From: Harenicola maris
Lineage (GTDB): Bacteria; Pseudomonadota; Alphaproteobacteria; Rhodobacterales; Rhodobacteraceae
Length of the DNA stretch: 64,000 nt
Assembly: GCA_018524345.1 (NCBI GenBank)
Contig: JADQAZ010000001.1
Coordinates: forward strand, 62,001-126,000
Direction: 5' to 3'
The notes below the pieces were generated by a model. The model saw only the letters and a list, made by a program, of their open reading frames with translations, had not been told where the DNA came from and ran no database searches. The position numbers were made by a program, and so were the translations under genes. Positions within the stretch are counted from its first letter, which is position 1, and each line of letters begins with the position of its first letter. This document shows, piece by piece, positions 45,471 through 53,243 of this stretch.

Positions 45471-46978
45471 GGGGCCTCCTCCTGCCGTTCCTCCTTGCCC
45501 CCGCGCTCGCCCATGCGGATGCGCCGCTGTTCACGGAGGTCACTGGCGATCTGCCGGTGGAGCATATCTATAGCGGCCCGTGGGAGCATTTCGTGGGCGG
45601 CGGCGTGGCGGTGTTCGATTGCAATGGCGACAGCCTGCCGGAGCTTTTTGCCGCGGGGGGCGAGAACCCCGCGCGCCTGTTCATCAACGCGAGCCGCCCC
45701 GGGGATACCCTTCGGTTTACTCTGGGCGATGCGCCTCAGGTGACGGGCGTGACAGGGGCCTATCCACTCGACATCAACTCCGACGGCATCCTTGATCTGG
45801 TGGTCCTGCGCGCAGGGGCCAATCAGGTTTGGCGCGGCGGCGCGGACTGCACATTCACCGATGCGACCTCCCTCTGGGGGATCGACGCGGGCAGTGCATG
45901 GACCACCGCCTTCTCTGCGATCTGGGAAGAGGGCGCGGATTGGCCCACACTGGCCTTTGGCAACTACGTGGACCGAGAGGATAAGAACGGCCCCTTTGGC
46001 ACCTGCGACGTGAACCATGTGCTGCGGCCCGAGGGGCAGGGGCGCTATGGCCTGCCGATCACGCTTTCGCCGAGCTATTGCACCCTGTCGATGCTCTTTT
46101 CCGATGATGACGGGGATGGGCGCCCCTCCCTGCGGGTGTCGAATGACCGGCACTATCATGCCGACAAGGGGCATGAGCAGATGTGGGAGCTGCCCAATCT
46201 GACCGAACGCGCTTTTTCCGAAGCATGGGAGAAAACCGTGATCTTCGGCATGGGCATCGCCAGCCGCGACCTGACAGGGGATGGCCTGCCCGAGGTCATG
46301 CTGACCTCCATGGGGGATCAGTTAATGCAGGTGAATTCCGCCGCCGGATATGATTGGGCCCCCTATGAGATCGGCACCTTCGCACAGCGCCCCTATGTCG
46401 GCGATGCGGGCGGGGTTTCCACCGGTTGGCATGCGCAGTTCGGCGATGTGGACAATGACGCCCGCCCCGATCTGTTCATCGCCAAGGGCAATGTTGACGA
46501 GATGCCCGAGGGCGCGATGGAGGACCCCAACAACCTGTTGATGCAGGGCGAGGATGGCACCTTCACCGAGGCGGGCGATACCGCTGGTGTCGGATCGCCC
46601 CATCGCGGGCGGGGGGCGGCCTTGGCCGATCTGAACGCCGACGGCTGGCTTGATCTGGTGGTCGTGAACCGCCGTGCGCCGATGCAGCTCTATATGAACA
46701 GGGGGCTTCCCGGGCGTTCATGGATCGGGATCGATCTGCATAAAATGGGCACCAACCGCGCCGCTGTGGGGGCAAAGGTTGAGGTGCGGACAGCCTCCGG
46801 CGCGCAGATGCAGGAGGTCACCGTAGGCGGCGGCCATGCGGGCGGGCAGGCCCTGCCGCTGCATTTCGGCTTGGGGCAGACTGTCGGTGCAGAGGTGCGC
46901 GTGACCCTACAGGGTAAAACGCCCGGCCCATGGCGATACCTGCGGGCGGGGCGAGTGCACCGGATCGCGGCGCAATAG
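45467..46978 (+). CDS. Secreted FG-GAP repeat protein, CRTAC1/ASPIC family
   Basis: 503 residues with a signal peptide (MRGLLLPFLLAPALAHA). Six calcium-type loops of the D-x-[DN]-x-D form are spaced along the protein: DCNGDS, DINSDG, DDDGDG, DLTGDG, DVDNDA, DLNADG, implying a beta-propeller. A C-terminal ASPIC/UnbV domain follows (RSWIGIDLHKMGTNRAAVGAKVEV, VTVGGGHAGGQ, FGLGQTVGAEVRVTL). CRTAC1-family proteins are exported; function in bacteria is mostly unknown. It begins inside the xylR stop (ATGA), which makes it part of the repressor transcript. Its stop lies 1 nt from that of the opposing aldolase gene. Confidence 0.85.
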   Translation: MRGLLLPFLLAPALAHADAPLFTEVTGDLPVEHIYSGPWEHFVGGGVAVFDCNGDSLPELFAAGGENPARLFINASRPGDTLRFTLGDAPQVTGVTGAYPLDINSDGILDLVVLRAGANQVWRGGADCTFTDATSLWGIDAGSAWTTAFSAIWEEGADWPTLAFGNYVDREDKNGPFGTCDVNHVLRPEGQGRYGLPITLSPSYCTLSMLFSDDDGDGRPSLRVSNDRHYHADKGHEQMWELPNLTERAFSEAWEKTVIFGMGIASRDLTGDGLPEVMLTSMGDQLMQVNSAAGYDWAPYEIGTFAQRPYVGDAGGVSTGWHAQFGDVDNDARPDLFIAKGNVDEMPEGAMEDPNNLLMQGEDGTFTEAGDTAGVGSPHRGRGAALADLNADGWLDLVVVNRRAPMQLYMNRGLPGRSWIGIDLHKMGTNRAAVGAKVEVRTASGAQMQEVTVGGGHAGGQALPLHFGLGQTVGAEVRVTLQGKTPGPWRYLRAGRVHRIAAQ

Positions 46979-46979
46979 C

Positions 46980-47756
46980 CTAGGGTTTCAGGGCCAGGCC
47001 AGCCGTGGCCGCATCGCGCATCGCCTGCGAAAAGCTCAAGGTATCAATCGCCGTGGCGACAAAGGTTGCCCCCAAGGCGATACACTCGCGCGCAAGGTCC
47101 GCATCCAGCGTCAGGATGCCCGCGGCCTTACCGGCGGCAACAGTGCGGGTGATGATGTCGAGGATCGCGGCGCGCACCTGCGGCGCGTCATCCTGCCCGG
47201 CAAAGCCCATATCCGCGCCAAGGTCGGCAGGCCCGACAAAGACACCATCGACCCCCTCAACCCCCAGTATCGCGTCAAGGTTCGCATGGGCGGCGCGGCT
47301 TTCGGCCTGCACCAGAAGGCACATCTGCTCATTGGCCGTGGTGACATAATCGGCCAGCGACCCGTAGTGCGAGGCACGGGCCAAGGCCGCGCCAACGCCG
47401 CGGATGCCCTGCGGCGGGTAACGCATCGCGGCCGCCAGAGCCTCGGCCTGTTCGGCACTGTCCACCATCGGGATCAACAGGGTCTGCGCCCCGGCATCAA
47501 GGTATTGCTTGATCATCCATGTCTCGCCGCTGACAGGGCGGACGATGGGCTGGCTGCCGCGCCCCTCGACCACGCGCAGCTGTGCGATGATGCTTTGCAG
47601 ATCGTTGGGGGCATGCTCCCCGTCGATCAGCAGCCAGTCAAACCCCGCGCGGGCAGAGACCTCTGCCGCGTCGACCCCGACAAGGCCGACCCATGCGCCG
47701 ATCTGGACCTCGCCGCGCGTGATGGCAGCCTTGAAGGCGTTTACAGGGGCCGCCAT
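46980..47756 (-). CDS. HpcH/HpaI-family aldolase
   Basis: 258 residues from ATG 47756. TIM-barrel class II pyruvate aldolase: GAWVGLVGVDAAEVSARAGFDWLLIDGEHAPND, IVRPVSGETWMIKQYLDAGAQTLLIPMV, QAESRAAHANLDAILGVEGVDGVFVGPADLGADMGF. Metal ligands are the Glu in QAES and the Asp in GPADL. Known relatives cleave 4-hydroxy-2-oxo acids to pyruvate and an aldehyde. It begins 2 nt after the aminotransferase stop, so the pair is co-transcribed. Natural substrate unknown. Confidence 0.88.
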   Translation of the reverse strand: MAAPVNAFKAAITRGEVQIGAWVGLVGVDAAEVSARAGFDWLLIDGEHAPNDLQSIIAQLRVVEGRGSQPIVRPVSGETWMIKQYLDAGAQTLLIPMVDSAEQAEALAAAMRYPPQGIRGVGAALARASHYGSLADYVTTANEQMCLLVQAESRAAHANLDAILGVEGVDGVFVGPADLGADMGFAGQDDAPQVRAAILDIITRTVAAGKAAGILTLDADLARECIALGATFVATAIDTLSFSQAMRDAATAGLALKP

Positions 47757-47758
47757 GG

Positions 47759-49069
47759 TTACGGCTTGAGGACAGAGGCAAGGATATCGCCGATCTGGCC
47801 GATCTCGCTCTCTGTTAGGGTCAGGGGCGGCGACATGGCCAGCGAGTCGCCCGCAGGGCGCACGCTCAACCCCTTGTCCCACAGCGCCTCATAGGCCGCA
47901 CGGCCCGCATCGCCGACGGCGCCCTTCTGCTCAAGATGCACAGCGCCCATCAGGCCAAGGTTGCGCACGTCATGCACCCCGGGGGCATTGTCGAACTGAT
48001 GCAGCATGTCCTGCCAAACGGGGGCCATGGCGGCGCAGTTCTCAAAGATGCCCTCGTCGCGATAGACATCCATGGTCGCAATCGTCGCGGCGCAGGCCAG
48101 CGGATGGCCGGAATAAGTGTAGCCGTGGAAAAGGTCCGGCATGGTCTCGGGCCCTTGCAGGAAGGCATCGCGCACGGCGGCGGTGGTAAAGACCCCGCCC
48201 ATGGGAACGGTGGCATTGGTCATGCCCTTGGCGGCGGTGAACATATCGGGTTTGACGCCGAAATACTGGCTGGCGAAGGGGGTGCCAAGGCGGCCAAAGC
48301 CGGTGATAACCTCGTCAAAGATCAGCAAAATCCCGTTGGCATCGCAAATCTCCCGCAGACGCTCGAGGTAGCCCTTTGGCGGCGGGTAGACCCCGCCCGC
48401 GCCAAAGACAGGCTCGGCAATCACGGCGGCAATCGTATGGGCCCCTTGGGCGTCACAGATGGCCTGCAGATCATCGGCCAGATGGGCGCCGTGCTCTGGC
48501 TGGCCATGGCTGAACCGGTTCTCGGGAAGGTCCGTGTGGCGCATGTGCTGCGCGCTTGGATAGAGCGTGCCGAACTGCCCCTTGTTCAGGCCAAGGCCGC
48601 CGACAGACAGCCCGCCAAAGTTGATCCCGTGATAGGCCTTGGCCCGGCCCACAAGGATACGCCGCTGCCCCTCACCGCGCGCCTGATGATAGGCGAGCGC
48701 GATTTTCAGTGCGGTATCAACCGCTTCGGAGCCGGAGTTGGTGAAGAACACATGGTCAAACCCGTCCGCCAGATCGACCATGCGCGAGGCCGCCTGAAAG
48801 GCGATCGGATGCCCTTGGTTAAAGCTATGGGCGAAGTCGAGACGCGCGGCCTGATCCTGAATAGCCTTGGTGATCCGGTCCACCCCGTGGCCGGCGTTGC
48901 AGCACCACAGCCCGCCGGTGCCGTCGATCACTTCGTGACCGTCAACGGTGGTGTAATGGATGCCCTTTGCCTTGGCGATCAGGCGGGGATTGGCCTTGAA
49001 CCACCGCGATGCAGTGAAAGGCATCCAGAAACTATCGAGGTCATTCGGGACGGAGGTCTGCTCGTTCAT
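47759..49069 (-). CDS. Class III omega-aminotransferase (beta-alanine-pyruvate type)
   Basis: 436 residues. PLP class III aminotransferase with FWMPFTASRWFKANPRLI at the start, FTNSGSEAVDTALKIALAYH, LLIFDEVITGFGRLG and the Schiff-base lysine in FTAAKGMTNATVPMG. Closest in pattern to beta-alanine:pyruvate transaminases, which convert beta-alanine or other omega-amino acids to semialdehydes. It is the first of a pair with the HpcH/HpaI aldolase and lies 17 nt after gcdH. The aldehyde dehydrogenase often paired with this enzyme is missing. Confidence 0.88.
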   Translation of the reverse strand: MNEQTSVPNDLDSFWMPFTASRWFKANPRLIAKAKGIHYTTVDGHEVIDGTGGLWCCNAGHGVDRITKAIQDQAARLDFAHSFNQGHPIAFQAASRMVDLADGFDHVFFTNSGSEAVDTALKIALAYHQARGEGQRRILVGRAKAYHGINFGGLSVGGLGLNKGQFGTLYPSAQHMRHTDLPENRFSHGQPEHGAHLADDLQAICDAQGAHTIAAVIAEPVFGAGGVYPPPKGYLERLREICDANGILLIFDEVITGFGRLGTPFASQYFGVKPDMFTAAKGMTNATVPMGGVFTTAAVRDAFLQGPETMPDLFHGYTYSGHPLACAATIATMDVYRDEGIFENCAAMAPVWQDMLHQFDNAPGVHDVRNLGLMGAVHLEQKGAVGDAGRAAYEALWDKGLSVRPAGDSLAMSPPLTLTESEIGQIGDILASVLKP

Positions 49070-49086
49070 CTGGTTTCCTTTGCGTT

Positions 49087-50265
49087 TCAGAAAAAGGCCT
49101 GTAGGCCGGTTTGGGCACGGCCTAGGATCAGGGCGTGCACGTCATGGGTGCCCTCATAGGTGTTCACGGTTTCAAGGTTCTGCGCGTGGCGCATCACCCC
49201 GTAACCGATCTGGATGCCGTTACCGCCATGCATGTCGCGCGATTGCCGCGCAATATCGAGGGCCTTGCCGCAGTTGTTGCGCTTGACGATTGAGATCATC
49301 TCGGGCGCGAAACGCCCCTCGTCGATCAACCGCCCGACCCGCAGGGAGGCCTGCAGCCCAAGGGCGATTTCGGTCTGCATATCGGCCAGTTTCTTTTGAT
49401 AAAGCTGGGTCTGCGCAAGGGGGCGGCCGAATTGCTTGCGGTCCATCCCGTAGCCATGGGCGCGGTGCCAGCAGTCCTCTGCCGCGCCCATCACGCCCCA
49501 GCTGATGCCGTAACGCGCGCGGTTCAGGCAGGAAAACGGCCCTTTGAGCCCTTCAACACCCGGAAGCAGGGCCTCCTCGCTCACTTCCACCCCCTGCATC
49601 ACGATCTCGCCGGTGACAGAAGCGCGTAGGGAGAGTTTGCCGTCGATTTTGGGCGCGGACAGCCCCTTCATCCCCTTTTCCAGGACAAAGCCGCGGATTC
49701 TTCCGTCGTGGGCGTCGGACTTGGCCCAGACAACAAAGACATCGGCGATGGGGGCGTTGGAGATCCACATTTTGGAGCCGGTGATCCGGTAGCCGCCGTC
49801 AATCGCCTCGGCGCGGGTTTTCATGCCGCCCGGGTCGCTTCCGGCCTCCGGCTCTGTCAGGCCAAAGCAGCCGATTAGATCCCCCGCCGCAAGGCCGGGC
49901 AGGTATTTTTGCCGCTGCGCATCGGTGCCAAAGGCGTTGATCGGGTGCATGACGAGCGAGGACTGCACCGAGGCCATGGAGCGAAAGCCGCTGTCGACGC
50001 GCTCGATCTCGCGGGCGACAAGGCCGTAGGCCACGTAGGAGGCGCCAACACCGCCCAGCTCCTCGGGGATGGTCACGCCCAGCATTCCGGCCTCGCCCAT
50101 GGCCTTGAAGATGCCCGGATCGACACCCTCGTTCATATACATATCTTCCACCAAGGGGGCGAGGGTGCCTTGGGCAAAGCCCTGCGCCGCATCGCGGATC
50201 ATCCGCTCGTCTTCCGTGAGCTGATCCTCCAGCAAAAACGGGTCTTCCCAAACAAATGCGGCCAT
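49087..50265 (-). CDS. gcdH: Glutaryl-CoA dehydrogenase
   Basis: 392 residues from ATG 50265. Acyl-CoA dehydrogenase fold with GcdH-specific stretches: [84 protein letters not shown] and the catalytic base in [17 protein letters not shown]. The arginine of DSGFRS binds the substrate gamma-carboxylate. It oxidises and decarboxylates glutaryl-CoA to crotonyl-CoA in lysine/tryptophan catabolism, passing electrons to ETF. The next gene, an omega-aminotransferase, could feed an earlier step of a C5 amino-acid route. Confidence 0.93.
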   Translation of the reverse strand: MAAFVWEDPFLLEDQLTEDERMIRDAAQGFAQGTLAPLVEDMYMNEGVDPGIFKAMGEAGMLGVTIPEELGGVGASYVAYGLVAREIERVDSGFRSMASVQSSLVMHPINAFGTDAQRQKYLPGLAAGDLIGCFGLTEPEAGSDPGGMKTRAEAIDGGYRITGSKMWISNAPIADVFVVWAKSDAHDGRIRGFVLEKGMKGLSAPKIDGKLSLRASVTGEIVMQGVEVSEEALLPGVEGLKGPFSCLNRARYGISWGVMGAAEDCWHRAHGYGMDRKQFGRPLAQTQLYQKKLADMQTEIALGLQASLRVGRLIDEGRFAPEMISIVKRNNCGKALDIARQSRDMHGGNGIQIGYGVMRHAQNLETVNTYEGTHDVHALILGRAQTGLQAFF

Positions 50266-50350
50266 GGCCGTGTCTCCCTTTTTGAGTATGCGCAGAGATG
50301 ACACCATTTCCGGCAGGGGCTGCAATGGGAAATGCCGCAAAAAGCGGGGA

Positions 50351-51355
50351 TTAGCGCAGGTGCAGCACCGGAGCAGGGCCAAGGGCCACCGGCCCGGCAA
50401 AGATGCGCCCGTCGCGGAAGGAGATAGGGATATCAAGGGTTTCGGGATGGCCGGCAAGCTGAGAGACAAGGCTGAGCGCCCTTTCGATCAGGCCCGAAAG
50501 CTCCTGCGGAACGGCGCCTGTGGCCACGCCGATGGCAAGGATATCGCGCCAGTTGGTCGCTTTGATCAACAAATCGCCCGTCGGTAGCCCGCCCTCGTCC
50601 ACCGTCATCTCTCCGGTCGCCTTCAGCTGCAGCTGGCCCCATGTCGCCTCGGCGAGCTTGAGGTCGATCGCGCGGGGTTGGGGGCGGCGGTGTTCGATCG
50701 CGGCGCGGTCCCAATCGGCGTCAAAGGTGACCTCGGCAGAGAGGCGCACAGCCTCGAGGCTGCGCGGCAGGTCGGCGATCTCGCTCAAGGCCTCCATCAG
50801 GGCCAGAGGGGGGGAGAGGGTCTTGGCCTCGAAGCCGATGGCGCGGGCGTGGGGCGTGCTATCGATGGTCTGGGTGCCAAGGCGGGCCTCGTCCATGGAG
50901 AGGACCCAGCCCTGATCCGAGGTGACGCCGACACCGCGAAACACAAAGGCCGCGCGGTCGAGGGCAAGGGCGGTGCCGGGCCGCAGGACCACGCTGCCGC
51001 GCATTTCCTCGCCTGTGATATCAAGGCGTTGTTGCGGGGTCTGCAGGCTCTGGGTGTCCGGCCAGACAAGGATCAGGTGGTTGGGTTTGTAGCTGAGGCT
51101 GAGCACCTGAAAGAAGGGCGCGGTCCAGACCCAACCCGTGCCCGGATCGGCCAGCTGGACATCGGTCAGTTGCAGGTCAAACCGGTTGGGAAAGCCGCGC
51201 ACCGTGGCATCGGACCATTCGGCCTGCCAATCCTCGGCCCGCCGTTCCGCGCCCCAGGTGCTTGCGGCTTTTTCCAGCCCCTTGGCGCCGATAAACCAGT
51301 AGCCGCCCCAGAGGGCAGCGGCGATAAGGGCAATTCGAAATAGCCAGCGCATCAT
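50351..51355 (-). CDS. DUF2125 domain protein
   Basis: 334 residues with an N-terminal membrane anchor or signal ([23 protein letters not shown]). The rest looks like a beta-rich extracytoplasmic domain, as in DUF2125 proteins common in alphaproteobacteria: [50 protein letters not shown] is typical. No enzymatic motif. Function unknown; an envelope role is plausible. Start could be 51355 or 51352 (tandem ATG). It is divergent from the ChaC-like gene. Confidence 0.82.
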   Translation of the reverse strand: MMRWLFRIALIAAALWGGYWFIGAKGLEKAASTWGAERRAEDWQAEWSDATVRGFPNRFDLQLTDVQLADPGTGWVWTAPFFQVLSLSYKPNHLILVWPDTQSLQTPQQRLDITGEEMRGSVVLRPGTALALDRAAFVFRGVGVTSDQGWVLSMDEARLGTQTIDSTPHARAIGFEAKTLSPPLALMEALSEIADLPRSLEAVRLSAEVTFDADWDRAAIEHRRPQPRAIDLKLAEATWGQLQLKATGEMTVDEGGLPTGDLLIKATNWRDILAIGVATGAVPQELSGLIERALSLVSQLAGHPETLDIPISFRDGRIFAGPVALGPAPVLHLR

Positions 51356-51421
51356 AGGATCGGCTCTTTAAGTTGTTTGAAACATAGGGTCTACATCACC
51401 TGACGCCAAAGGATAGACGCA

Positions 51422-51985
51422 ATGCACCTGCCCGACGAGACTCTGCCCGACCCGCTGTGGGTTTTCGGCTATGGAAGCCTGATGTGGAACCCCGGTTTTG
51501 CCGTGGCAGAGCAGCATATCGCGCGGGTCAGCGGCTTTCGGCGCGGGTTTTGTATGCGCTCGGTCAATTATCGCGGCACGGCGGCTGCGCCGGGGCTGGT
51601 GCTGGCGCTGGATGCGGAGGAAGGCGCGGCTTGCGAGGGCGTGGCCTTTCGGCTGAAAGCGGGGGCTCAGAGCGAGGATTTTCGAGTGTTGCGCGAGCGC
51701 GAGATGTCCGAATCCGCCTATCAGGAACGCTTGGTTGAGGCGCGGCTGGCCAATGGGCAGGTCTTGCAGGTGCTCGCCTATGTGATTTCCCCTGACCATG
51801 CGCTCTATTGCGGCGGGCTTTGCGCCGAGGAACAGGCGCAGATCATCGCGGAACGGGCGGGCAACAGGGGGCCGAACCGCGATTACCTGCATAACACCGT
51901 CACCCACCTTGGCGAGCTGGGGATCAGCGATCCGGGGCTGGAGGCGCTGGACGCGCGTGTGCGCGCTTTGTGCGGCGAAACCTAG
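51422..51985 (+). CDS. ChaC-like gamma-glutamylcyclotransferase
   Basis: 187 residues. N-terminal WVFGYGSLMWNPGF matches the substrate-binding loop of ChaC, followed by FRRGFCMRSVNYRGT and a Glu-rich segment VLREREMSESAY that holds the likely catalytic glutamate. ChaC enzymes cleave glutathione to 5-oxoproline and Cys-Gly in the cytosol. It precedes the ExbB-like gene by 79 nt on the same strand. Confidence 0.88.
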   Translation: MHLPDETLPDPLWVFGYGSLMWNPGFAVAEQHIARVSGFRRGFCMRSVNYRGTAAAPGLVLALDAEEGAACEGVAFRLKAGAQSEDFRVLREREMSESAYQERLVEARLANGQVLQVLAYVISPDHALYCGGLCAEEQAQIIAERAGNRGPNRDYLHNTVTHLGELGISDPGLEALDARVRALCGET

Positions 51986-52064
51986 CGGCGCGTTGATACC
52001 GGTTGGCAAGCCCAGCTATGCCGCCTAGAGTTTGTGCCAAGAAAAGAAACGTCAGGGGCGTCCT

Positions 52065-53243
52065 ATGGACATGACCAGACCAGAGGCCGAGCCACAGTTT
52101 TCCCAACCCGTGCGTCAGATCACCCTGATGCTGCTGGTGCTTTTGCTCGTCGGTGTCGGCGGATATCTTGTGTATCCCACTGTGCAGGGGGTGATTGTCT
52201 CCAACCCGTTTCTGAACGGGGTGATCGGGGTTGTTTTCGTTTTCGGCGTGCTGGCGACGTTCTGGCAGGTTTGGCAGCTGATCACCTCGGTCAACTGGGT
52301 TGAGGGCTTTACCCTTGGCGAGAAACAGGGTGAGGCGGCGCCGCGTTTGCTGGCGTCTCTGGCCGCGCTGTTGCGCAGCCGCGGCGCGCGGACGCAGATC
52401 AACACGGCCTCGGCGCAGTCTATCCTCGATTCGGTGGCCACGCGGATCGAGGAGCTGCGGGATATCACGCGCTACATCGTTAACCTGCTGGTTTTTCTTG
52501 GCCTTTTGGGCACCTTCTATGGGCTGGCGACCACGGTTCCGGCGGTGGTTGAAACCATCCGCTCCCTCGCCCCGCAGGACGGCGAGGGCAGCACAGAGAT
52601 TTTCGGCCGCCTGATGGGCGGGCTTGAGGCGCAGCTTGGCGGGATGGGCACGGCCTTTGGGTCGTCCCTCCTTGGTTTGGCCGGGTCGCTGGTTGTCGGG
52701 CTGTTGGAATTGTTCGTCAGCCACGGGCAGAACCGTTTTTACCGCGAGCTTGAGGAATGGGTGTCCTCGATCACCAAGACGGGGTTTTCCTCTGGCGACG
52801 CCGAGGGGTTCGGGGATGGCGGTGCTGTGGCCGGTATTCTGGACCATATGGCGGAGCAGATGGAGGGGATGCGGCAGATGTTTACGCAGTCCGACATCAA
52901 CCGCGCGATGCTTGAGGACAAGATGTCCGATGTGGCCTCTGCGGTGCAGGATCTGGCGGTGCAAATCGGGCAGGAACGCCGCGGGAGCGGGGCGTTGGAC
53001 CGGCTGGCCTCTTCGCAGGAACGTCTGCTGGAGCATTTCGAGGCCGCCGCCACGCGAGAGGGCGGCGGAGATGACGCCGAGGCGCGGATGCGCCTGCGCT
53101 CGATCGATACGCAACTGCTTCATATCCTTGAGGAAATGGCCGCGGGGCGGCAGGAGGCCATTGGCGATCTGCGCAGCGACATGGCGGTGTTGATCAAATC
53201 CGTGCGCGAAGCCAGCCGCGCCGAGCGCCGCAGGGAGCCATAG
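52065..53243 (+). CDS. ExbB/MotA/TolQ-like proton-channel protein
   Basis: 392 residues from ATG 52065. Membrane segments at about 19-39, 48-70, 138-160 and 195-218; the last two carry the MotA/TolQ/ExbB signature (NLLVFLGLLGTFYGLATTV and GGMGTAFGSSLLGLAGSLVVGLLELF). A cytoplasmic tail of about 170 residues follows, partly helical. In this superfamily such proteins form the pentameric stator around two MotB/ExbD subunits. The partner starts at the base after this stop. The layout recalls ZorA, GldL and MotA, but the function of this subgroup is unknown. Confidence 0.8.
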   Translation: MDMTRPEAEPQFSQPVRQITLMLLVLLLVGVGGYLVYPTVQGVIVSNPFLNGVIGVVFVFGVLATFWQVWQLITSVNWVEGFTLGEKQGEAAPRLLASLAALLRSRGARTQINTASAQSILDSVATRIEELRDITRYIVNLLVFLGLLGTFYGLATTVPAVVETIRSLAPQDGEGSTEIFGRLMGGLEAQLGGMGTAFGSSLLGLAGSLVVGLLELFVSHGQNRFYRELEEWVSSITKTGFSSGDAEGFGDGGAVAGILDHMAEQMEGMRQMFTQSDINRAMLEDKMSDVASAVQDLAVQIGQERRGSGALDRLASSQERLLEHFEAAATREGGGDDAEARMRLRSIDTQLLHILEEMAAGRQEAIGDLRSDMAVLIKSVREASRAERRREP

